A DNA stretch of 32,352 nt from Chloroflexota bacterium (GTDB lineage: Bacteria > Chloroflexota > Anaerolineae > Aggregatilineales > Ch27): contig JAIOAT010000046.1 of the NCBI GenBank assembly GCA_019873685.1, positions 1-32,352 of the forward strand, given 5' to 3'. This document shows, piece after piece, positions 22,869 through 28,954 of this stretch. Positions within the stretch are counted from its first letter, which is position 1. Every line of letters starts with the position of its first letter. The notes under the pieces were generated by a model. It did no database searches. It was not told where the DNA came from and saw only the letters and a program-made list of their open reading frames with translations. The translations under genes were made by a program, and so were the position numbers.

Positions 22869-23945
22869 ATGGCTACCTACTACCCGGATCAGACGACCAT
22901 CTTGCCCATGACGACCATCCGCCGGGAGCGCACGCTGCCGCCGGATGTCATTGGTGAGGTGACGGTGCAGCTTGATGCGTTTGTCAGCGCCGTGGATGTC
23001 GTTGCGCGTGGTATGCGCGCCAGCCGCTACCTGGTGATCGACTTGCGGAGTGCGCTTGGTACGAGCGACCCGGCCATGATGGCGGCCCGGCTGCACGTCC
23101 GGGCCGGTCAGGTCATCCGCAAGGGCGATGTCCTGGCCGGGGACAAGAAGAACCGCCGCACACTCCTGCGCGCCCCGGTGGCCGGCAGGGTACACAGCGT
23201 GGTGGATGGCCGGCTGGTGTTGCAGACCGGCCTGAGTGAAGTCAATGTGCGGGCGGGCTTCCGCGGCGTGGTGACTTCCGTCCGACCGCGCGGCGTACTG
23301 CTGGAGACAACCGGCGGGCTGGTGCAGGGCGTATGGGGCAACGGGCGCAACTGCCTGGGCGCGCTCAAGATGGCCCCGCGCGGTGGACTGGGGGTGCTAG
23401 AAGTGGAGGAAATCACGCCCGACTGGCGGGGAGCGATCGTCGTCAGCCCGCAGCCGCTGGATCGCCTGGCCCTGGCCAAGGCAGAGGCGCAGGCCCTGGG
23501 GGCGGTCATTGCCCCTTCGATGCCGGCGGATTTGCGTCCAGTCGCGCTAAAGTTCAAAATCCCTATAATGTTGACTGAGGGCTTTGGCTCGGAACCGATG
23601 AACCGGTTGGCTCAGGAGGTGCTGGAATCCTACGCTGGCATGCAGGCGTCGCTCAGCGCCCACGAGCCGAACCGCTGGTCGCCGGATCGACCGGAGGTGA
23701 TCATCCCGGCGCAGGCCGATCGCATACCACCCCCACCGGCCCGTGATGAGCCGCTCCGTCCCGGTGCTGAGGTGCGCATCATCCGCCAGCCCTATGCCGG
23801 GATGATTGGCCGGGTCCGCAGCCTGCCGCGGGTCCCGCAGCGCATTGAAAACGGCCTGCGCCTGCCGGTAGCGGAAGTCCTCCTGCCCAGTGGGCGGACG
23901 GTGACCGTCCCGCTGGTTAACCTGGAACTGTTTGGACGGGGTTAA
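22869..23945 (+). CDS. 358-aa protein with biotinyl/lipoyl-like and KOW-like regions
   Basis: I do not recognise a characterised family. The central part (about 75-130) looks like a biotinyl/lipoyl-type barrel: VRAGQVIRKGDVLAGDKK, then RTLLRAPVAGRVHSVVDGRL. It lacks the MKM lysine, so it is not a cofactor carrier. The next part (about 135-250) is a mixed alpha/beta domain with GGLVQGVWGNGRNCLGALKM and PIMLTEGFGSEPMN. The C-terminus (about 295-358) looks like a KOW/SH3-type barrel: GAEVRIIRQPYAGMIGRV and VPLVNLELFG. No signal or membrane segment is seen, so it is cytoplasmic. It lies 143 bases after the MutL-like gene and ends in a terminator, making it the last gene of the operon or a small unit of its own. 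Confidence 0.78.
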   Translation: MATYYPDQTTILPMTTIRRERTLPPDVIGEVTVQLDAFVSAVDVVARGMRASRYLVIDLRSALGTSDPAMMAARLHVRAGQVIRKGDVLAGDKKNRRTLLRAPVAGRVHSVVDGRLVLQTGLSEVNVRAGFRGVVTSVRPRGVLLETTGGLVQGVWGNGRNCLGALKMAPRGGLGVLEVEEITPDWRGAIVVSPQPLDRLALAKAEAQALGAVIAPSMPADLRPVALKFKIPIMLTEGFGSEPMNRLAQEVLESYAGMQASLSAHEPNRWSPDRPEVIIPAQADRIPPPPARDEPLRPGAEVRIIRQPYAGMIGRVRSLPRVPQRIENGLRLPVAEVLLPSGRTVTVPLVNLELFGRG

Positions 23946-23946
23946 G

Positions 23947-23968
23947 CCCCTGCGTTCAGGGGGTTTTT
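23947..23968 (+). terminator. rho-independent terminator
   Basis: CCCCTG-cgtt-CAGGGG (23947-23962) followed by a T5 run (23964-23968) starts 2 bases after the stop codon of the 358-aa gene. It separates the MutL-like operon from the next gene, perhaps incompletely. Confidence 0.8.
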
Positions 23969-23996
23969 CATCCCCCGCACAGTGAAGGAGAGAGCA

Positions 23997-24818
23997 ATGA
24001 GCGATAGGGACGAGCTGTTCAGGGATGACTCCTTCGACGAAGAACCCTTTGGCGATGAAGATTTCTGGCCGCCAGAAGAAGAGGAAGCGGCCGGAGAAGG
24101 CGATCTGCGCTCCGAACTGGGGGATGAAAGCCGCGATGTGCCGGAGTTTGGCGAGGAGCTGGAAGAGGAAGAAGGCCGCCGCCGGACCATCCTGGGGATG
24201 AACCGTACGTTTGTCATTATCGGCGCCATCATCGCCCTGATCGTGTGCCTGGGGATTGGCGTGCTGCTGGTCTACATTCAGGCGACCGCTGGCCCGACGG
24301 ACATTGAACTGACGGTCACGGCGGTCTACGCCACCAATACTTTTGTCGCCTACGCTCTGGAACTGACCGAAACGCAGAACGCCGTCAACGCCAACCTGAC
24401 GGCCACCGCCGACGCCTGGACAGATACGCCCACGCCGACGCCGACTTTCACCGCGACGCCCAGCCCTTCGCCCACCGTGGAGCTGGCCACCCAGGTGCCG
24501 ATCTTTATGACGCCCACCCCTGATCTCTCTGCCGGAGGGCTGAGCGCCAGCGCGATCGAATTGACCGCGACGAAGCTGGCAGTCGTCCTGCGCGGCGGCA
24601 CGCCCACACCGGAGGGAGGCGTTGTCGTCCCCGGCGGCGGGTTCGTGACGGTGACGCCGTCCGGCCCAGTCCCACAGGTGACCACGCTGCCCGATTCCGG
24701 CCTGTTTGATGATGCTATTGCCGGCGGGCAGGGCATCAACGGTCTGCTCACGGCGGCGCTGGCCGCCCTGGGACTGGGGGCCGTGATCGTGGTGGTCCGC
24801 CGTCTGCGGGCGCAGTAA
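23997..24818 (+). CDS. bitopic protein with acidic head, Thr/Pro stalk and LPDSG-like anchor
   Basis: The 273-residue protein has a strongly acidic cytoplasmic head (1-60, many Asp/Glu), a basic stop (GRRR) and a membrane segment (about 72-95, FVIIGAIIALIVCLGIGVLLVYI). An external region follows with ELTVTAVYATNTFVAYALELT, a Thr/Pro stalk (about 140-160), and a C-terminal LPDSG motif, a second hydrophobic stretch (GLLTAALAALGLGAVIVVV) and the basic end RRLRAQ. This last tripartite order resembles a sortase-type sorting signal. I recognise no family. AAGGAG is 6 bases before the ATG. It shares the acidic head, stalk and two-TM plan with the 1058-aa protein upstream, which suggests a related role. 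Confidence 0.78.
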   Translation: MSDRDELFRDDSFDEEPFGDEDFWPPEEEEAAGEGDLRSELGDESRDVPEFGEELEEEEGRRRTILGMNRTFVIIGAIIALIVCLGIGVLLVYIQATAGPTDIELTVTAVYATNTFVAYALELTETQNAVNANLTATADAWTDTPTPTPTFTATPSPSPTVELATQVPIFMTPTPDLSAGGLSASAIELTATKLAVVLRGGTPTPEGGVVVPGGGFVTVTPSGPVPQVTTLPDSGLFDDAIAGGQGINGLLTAALAALGLGAVIVVVRRLRAQ

Positions 24819-24862
24819 CCTGCGGGCGCAGTAACCTGCGGGCGCAGTAGCCTGCGGGCGCG
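24804..24862 (+). repeat. 16-bp tandem repeat across the stop codon
   Basis: The unit ctgcgggcgcagtaac occurs at 24804-24819 and 24820-24835, with one mismatch at 24836-24851, and a partial fourth copy follows to about 24862. The first copy includes the stop codon TAA (24816-24818) of the LPDSG protein gene. Confidence 0.93.
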
Positions 24863-24925
24863 GGGATCGCGCCACCTGTCGACCCGGTTCCCGTCGGCGG
24901 AGACTGTCCACCATAATAATGCTCG

Positions 24926-24954
24926 AAAGGCCGGGCGAGGCTGCCCGGCCTTTT
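24926..24954 (+). terminator. rho-independent terminator
   Basis: A perfect 11-bp stem (24926-24936 with 24943-24953) has a 6-base loop and ends in TTTT. It closes the LPDSG protein gene about 108 bases after its stop. Confidence 0.8.
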
Positions 24955-25017
24955 GGTCTGTCCGGTGCGTGTGTACAGACCTTCCGCGATCGGGTTGTTC
25001 CCTGCCTGCAGACCTGC

Positions 25018-25096
25018 TGCCCCCATGGCTTCCTGGCTCTGGCCTCCTGGCCTCCCGGTGCCCGGCCTCCTGGTCTCCTGACCTCCTGGCCTTGCC
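25018..25096 (+). repeat. CTCCTGGC-rich low-complexity tract 3
   Basis: Degenerate tandem copies of ctcctggc/ctcctgac words fill about 80 bases and end about 32 bases before an extended -10. It matches the tract at 114-200 in wording, strand and position relative to a promoter. The rest of the 370-base gap before the next gene holds only the 16-bp repeat, the terminator and the promoter. Confidence 0.7.
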
Positions 25097-25127
25097 TTTC
25101 GCTGGCAGACCCCGGCCATCATTTTTC

Positions 25128-25136
25128 TGCTAAAAT
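25128..25136 (+). promoter_or_regulatory. extended -10 promoter of the ATPase-winged helix gene
   Basis: TGC-TAAAAT is an extended -10 with no clear -35. It places the transcript start near 25143, just after an in-frame GTG (25142), which supports the ATG at 25190 as the start. Confidence 0.6.
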
Positions 25137-25189
25137 CTCCCGTGTCGGACGCTCATGAAGGGCTTCCCCATCGCCAGGCGAGAAACGCT

Positions 25190-26563
25190 ATGGACACTGC
25201 CGGGGTTTCCGAGCTGTACCGCGATGATGATTTGCGCGCTGTGTTGCGCCTGCTGGCCGGCGGCCATTGCGTCGCCGTGGTGGGGATGAGCAACTTCGGC
25301 AAGTCCACCCTGCTGCGCGCCCTGCAATCCCCCGCCGCCGCCGAGCATTACCGGGAGCTGACCGGCACATCTGCGTTATTTGTTTATGTTGACTGCAACC
25401 GGATGCTGGAGCTTTCGCCGCGCGGCTTCTTTGAGGCTACCCTGCGGGCGGTGCTGGAGACGCTGCCCCCGGAGGATGAGGCGCTGCGGGCCATCATCCA
25501 GGCGCAGTATGAGATCATTGTCCAGCCGCCGAATGATTTCGCTGCGCCACTGGCGTTCAACAATGCCCTGGTGAGTCTGGTGGAAGAAGCGGCGCGGCGG
25601 GTTGTCCTGCTGCTGGATGAGTTCGACGAGGTCCTGACCGGGATTGAGCCGCGCATCCTGCTGAACCTGCGCGCCCTGCGCGATCGCTATGGCGCCGACC
25701 TCAGCTATGTGATTGCCTCCGTCATCCTGCCCACCTACGGCCCGGACGACGACCATGTGGCTGAGTTCGCCGAATTGTTCGCCGCCGGGCGGCATTATCT
25801 TGGCCCGCTTTCGCTGGAGCATACCCGGCGGATGGCCGCCGAGTTGTTCACCGCCGCCAACGATCATCTGGATGACGCCGAAGCCGAGTTTGTGGAACGC
25901 CAGGCAGGCGGCCACCCTGGCCTGATCCAGTCAGTGGTGCGGGTGCTGTTGCAGGTGGAAAGCGGCGCGCCGCAGCTTTACCAGCGCCAGGCTTTTGCCC
26001 TGGCGACCGAGATGCTGGAATCCGACCGCCAGACGATCAACGAGTTGAACCGGCTGTGGCGGCAGCTCAGCGGGGACGAACAGCAGGCTCTGATCGAGGC
26101 GGTGACCGGCGGGCGCTTTTCGCCGGAGACGGTGCGCGCCCTGGCCCAGCGCGGGCTGATCGACCCCGCCCAGATCGATCAGCAGACTCCCCGCCTGCTG
26201 GGGGAACTGTTCACCCGCTTTGTGCGCCGCAAGGCGCTCACGCGGGCCGGGCGCCAGCGCGGCATCCGCGTTGACACCGATTCCGGCCAGGTGTGGGTGG
26301 ACGGTGTGGCAATCGAGACGCTGACCGATCTGGAGTACCGCCTGTTGCTGCTGCTCTATGGGCGGCTGGATAAAATCTGCGACAAGTACCAGCTGGTTGA
26401 AGCCGTCTGGGGCGAGGAGTACATCGACGAAGTGGATGACGCCCGCATCGAAAAGCTGGTCAGCCGCCTGCGCTCCAAACTGGAAGCCCACCCCGGCGCG
26501 GCCCGTTACCTGGTCACCGTGCGCGGGCGCGGCTACCGGCTTTCCAGCGTGCCGGAGGAATAA
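25190..26563 (+). CDS. AAA/STAND-like ATPase fused to OmpR-type winged helix
   Basis: The 457-residue cytoplasmic protein has an N-terminal P-loop ATPase: Walker A GMSNFGKST (32-40) and Walker B VVLLLDEFDE (138-147, D143/E144). A helical region follows (about 195-355) containing AGGHPGLIQSVVRVLL, which resembles the lid or winged-helix part of Orc1/Cdc6- and STAND-type ATPases. The C-terminus (about 362-455) is a PhoB/OmpR-type DNA-binding domain: LTDLEYRLLLLLYGRLDKIC, YQLVEAVWGEEY, KLVSRLRSKLE and the wing TVRGRGYRL. It has no receiver domain. A switch ATPase that controls transcription is the natural reading; the signal is unknown. It precedes a receiver-kinase hybrid by 280 bases. Confidence 0.88.
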   Translation: MDTAGVSELYRDDDLRAVLRLLAGGHCVAVVGMSNFGKSTLLRALQSPAAAEHYRELTGTSALFVYVDCNRMLELSPRGFFEATLRAVLETLPPEDEALRAIIQAQYEIIVQPPNDFAAPLAFNNALVSLVEEAARRVVLLLDEFDEVLTGIEPRILLNLRALRDRYGADLSYVIASVILPTYGPDDDHVAEFAELFAAGRHYLGPLSLEHTRRMAAELFTAANDHLDDAEAEFVERQAGGHPGLIQSVVRVLLQVESGAPQLYQRQAFALATEMLESDRQTINELNRLWRQLSGDEQQALIEAVTGGRFSPETVRALAQRGLIDPAQIDQQTPRLLGELFTRFVRRKALTRAGRQRGIRVDTDSGQVWVDGVAIETLTDLEYRLLLLLYGRLDKICDKYQLVEAVWGEEYIDEVDDARIEKLVSRLRSKLEAHPGAARYLVTVRGRGYRLSSVPEE

Positions 26564-26635
26564 AGCCCGGCCAGGCTGCCTCGTCACCATTTGACCTGGG
26601 AAACCATTAAGGCAGAACCGGGCAGCTAAAAACGG

Positions 26636-26644
26636 TGTTATACT
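26636..26644 (+). promoter_or_regulatory. possible extended -10 upstream of the receiver-kinase gene
   Basis: TGT-TATACT lies 200 bases before the kinase ATG, in the 280-base gap after the ATPase gene. Confidence 0.45.
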
Positions 26645-26725
26645 TCTCTGCCGGGCCATTGCCGGGCAAAGGCGCTGATCCCGGCCCGGATTCCCGGATT
26701 TCATGAAGCGACCATTGCGCCTGAG

Positions 26726-26736
26726 TATGATAGAAT
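26726..26736 (+). promoter_or_regulatory. second possible -10 upstream of the receiver-kinase gene
   Basis: Overlapping TATGAT and TAGAAT hexamers lie about 110 bases before the ATG. No -35 is clear. Confidence 0.35.
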
Positions 26737-26843
26737 GATAGCGTCAAGGCAGATGGCATATTCAACGCGCCTATTTTGTGTGCGAATCGACAGTCGGCCA
26801 GCCACTGGATGGCAGGCCCGATAGCGTGAAGGAGGAGGGCCTG

Positions 26844-27977
26844 ATGGCTGAGCGTCAAGCAACCCTGCTCGTGGTGGAAGATGATATTCATCTGCTGCAG
26901 GGTATCCGTGACATTCTGGAGATCGAGGGGTACCAGGTGGTAACCGCCTCCAGCGGTGTTGAAGGGCTGGAAATGCTGCATAGCATGCCCAAGCCGCCCG
27001 ACCTCATCATCTCCGATATTATGATGCCGCGTATGGACGGCTACCAGTTCTTTGAGGCGGTGCGGGCGTCGGAAGAATGGCTGGATATCCCGTTCGTGTT
27101 CCTGACGGCCAAAGGCGAAAAGCACGATGTCCGGCTGGGCAAGCGCCTGGGCGCGGATGACTACGTCATCAAGCCGATGGACCCGGAAGACCTGCTGGTG
27201 GTGGTCGAGTCCAAGCTCAAGCGTACCGCCGAGATCAAGGATCGCTACGACAGTCAGGTATCCAGCATCAAGCACAACATCCTGACCATCCTCAACCATG
27301 AGTTCCGCACCCCGCTGACTTACATGGTGGCCTACGCCGATATGCTCAACACCGACGCTGAGCACTTGACGGCGGAAGAACTGCGCGCATTTCTGCGCGG
27401 GGTTAACAGCGGCGCCGATCGCTTCCGCCGCCTGGTCGAGAATTTCATCGCTCTGGTGGAACTGGAGACAGGCGAGGCCCGCAATAACTATGAATGGCGC
27501 CGGCAACCCGTGACCGATGTGCGCCCGCTGTGCAACGAGGTTATGGAGATGACTCGCCCTGCCGCTGAGGAGCGCCATGTCGAACTGATCGCCCGGGTTC
27601 CGGAAAGCGTGCCAGAGTTTTCCGCCGATTATGAGTATCTGCGGGCGGCGCTGGTTCAGCTCCTCGACAACGCGGTCAAATTCTCCGACAAGCCCAACTC
27701 GCGTGTGGAACTGCGCGTCGATTCCGATGCTTCCAGCGTGCGCTTTGCCGTGCAGGATTGGGGGCGCGGCATCGAAGCCGCCGAGTTTGAACGTATCTGG
27801 CAGCCGTTCTACCAGATCGAACGCGCCCAGTACGAGGATCAGGGCGCGGGTTCCGGGCTGGCGATCGTGCGCGGCATTGTCGAGTTGCACGGCGGGCGGG
27901 TGGACCTGCAGAGCACCTTTGGCAAGGGCAGCACCTTTACGATCATCCTGCCCCGCACGGCCCCCGACCTGGCCTGA
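26844..27977 (+). CDS. receiver domain-histidine kinase hybrid
   Basis: The 377-residue cytoplasmic protein has an N-terminal receiver (acid pocket D13/D14, phosphoacceptor D58 in ISDIMMPRMDGY, T88, K110 in YVIKPMDPEDLL). A HisKA domain follows with H152 in ILNHEFRTPL, and an HATPase_c domain with N-box LLDNAVKFS (N276), G1 DWGRG (305-309) and G2 GAGSGLAIVRGIVELHGG. No membrane segment or PAS domain is present. With the receiver first, phosphorylation by another kinase probably controls this kinase's own activity. It has no DNA-binding output, so it needs a partner regulator. GGAGGAGG precedes the ATG at 26844. Confidence 0.95.
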   Translation: MAERQATLLVVEDDIHLLQGIRDILEIEGYQVVTASSGVEGLEMLHSMPKPPDLIISDIMMPRMDGYQFFEAVRASEEWLDIPFVFLTAKGEKHDVRLGKRLGADDYVIKPMDPEDLLVVVESKLKRTAEIKDRYDSQVSSIKHNILTILNHEFRTPLTYMVAYADMLNTDAEHLTAEELRAFLRGVNSGADRFRRLVENFIALVELETGEARNNYEWRRQPVTDVRPLCNEVMEMTRPAAEERHVELIARVPESVPEFSADYEYLRAALVQLLDNAVKFSDKPNSRVELRVDSDASSVRFAVQDWGRGIEAAEFERIWQPFYQIERAQYEDQGAGSGLAIVRGIVELHGGRVDLQSTFGKGSTFTIILPRTAPDLA

Positions 27978-28044
27978 GACCCGCCCCAGGCCCGGATCGT
28001 CAGCCTGCTGTCCGACTGCTGTCAGTGTCTAACTGGCGTGCCTG

Positions 28045-28053
28045 TGCTAAGAT
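28045..28053 (+). promoter_or_regulatory. extended -10 promoter of pspA
   Basis: TGC-TAAGAT (context TGTGCTAAGATAAAAG) lies about 41 bases before the ATG; no -35 is evident. No sigma54-type GG-N10-GC element was noticed. Confidence 0.55.
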
Positions 28054-28094
28054 AAAAGGCAAACCGGGGCACAAGCTTAAGGAGGCCGTCGCTC

Positions 28095-28796
28095 ATGGCG
28101 CAGTCTTTGCTGGACAAAGTGCAGACCCTCATTTCGGCTAACCTGCATGGCCTGGTTGACGCCGCGCTGGAAAAGAACTCGATCAAGGTGATGGACGAGT
28201 ACATCCGGCAGGCCGAGCGCAACCTGGATTCACTGGAGGATTCGGCGGCCACCGTTGGCGGGACGGTACGCACGCTCAAGCGCAAGCATGAGGAATATGC
28301 CGCCGCCGCCGAAAAGCTCGACCGCGATATCGACGCCCTGCTGATCAGGGGGAAGAACGAACTGGCGGCTGCTGCTCAGGCTGACCTCAACACCAAGCAA
28401 CAGCTGGCTCAGGAATACTACGAGCAGTGGCAGCAGCAGGAAGAGCAGTACCGCAGGATGATGGACATGAAGCTCAAGCTGGAGGCCAAGCTCACGACCA
28501 TCAAACAGGAACGTGAGCAGGTCATCGCCCTGCTTGAGCTGGCCGAAGCCAAGCGTATCACCACCAAGACGATCAAGAGCCTGGATGACCTGGCCGGTCA
28601 GGGTGATGAAGACGTCGCCCGCGTGGTGGACGCCATCCGCAGCCGCCTGGACCGGGAAGACGCCAAGCTGGCTATGGCGACCGGCCGTCTGAGCGAGCAA
28701 ATCGAGGAAGCTGTTGGCTTCAGCGAGGTGGAGCAGCAACTTGAAGAACGCCGCCGCCGCCTGAACCTTGGCGGTGGCGAGAGCGGCGGGCAATAA
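28095..28796 (+). CDS. pspA: PspA/IM30 family membrane-stress protein
   Basis: The 233-residue protein is a PspA/Vipp1 (IM30) homologue, an ESCRT-III-like protein that forms oligomers on the inner face of the membrane and repairs or stabilises it. It starts with the amphipathic helix MAQSLLDKVQTLISANLHGL, followed by VDAALEKNSIKVMDEYIRQA and long heptad helices rich in Glu, Gln and Lys (about 40-165). The end SEQIEEAVGFSEVEQQLEER is a typical PspA tail with a short Gly-rich finish. GGAGG lies 9 bases before the ATG. No pspF, pspB or pspC is nearby; kinases and an NfeD-like gene are. Confidence 0.94.
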   Translation: MAQSLLDKVQTLISANLHGLVDAALEKNSIKVMDEYIRQAERNLDSLEDSAATVGGTVRTLKRKHEEYAAAAEKLDRDIDALLIRGKNELAAAAQADLNTKQQLAQEYYEQWQQQEEQYRRMMDMKLKLEAKLTTIKQEREQVIALLELAEAKRITTKTIKSLDDLAGQGDEDVARVVDAIRSRLDREDAKLAMATGRLSEQIEEAVGFSEVEQQLEERRRRLNLGGGESGGQ

Positions 28797-28830
28797 AAGA
28801 ACGCCGCGGCTGCCGCCAGCTATCACCGGG

Positions 28831-28890
28831 GCGAGGTCGCCGGGGGAGCGCGATCATCCGATCAGTTCTTCCGGGCTGGCCTCGCTCTTT
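28831..28890 (+). terminator. weak long-loop hairpin after pspA
   Basis: GCGAGGTC (28831-28838) can pair with GGCCTCGC (28878-28885) across a long loop, followed by TCTTTTG. It may give partial termination in the 158-base gap before the kinase gene. Confidence 0.25.
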
Positions 28891-28954
28891 TGATCGAACC
28901 ATCCAAAGCTGTGTGGCAACGCGGCAGGTCCCAGCGGCGCAGGGGGGTGCGACG

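Noticed and set aside
23560..23580. TATAAT-containing promoter inside the 358-aa gene
   Set aside because: A good hexamer (ccctataatg) occurs, but it is inside coding sequence and no gene start follows nearby.
27971..27992. Terminator after the receiver-kinase gene
   Set aside because: GGCCTG...CAGGCC can form a 6-bp stem overlapping the stop, but it is short and has no T-run.
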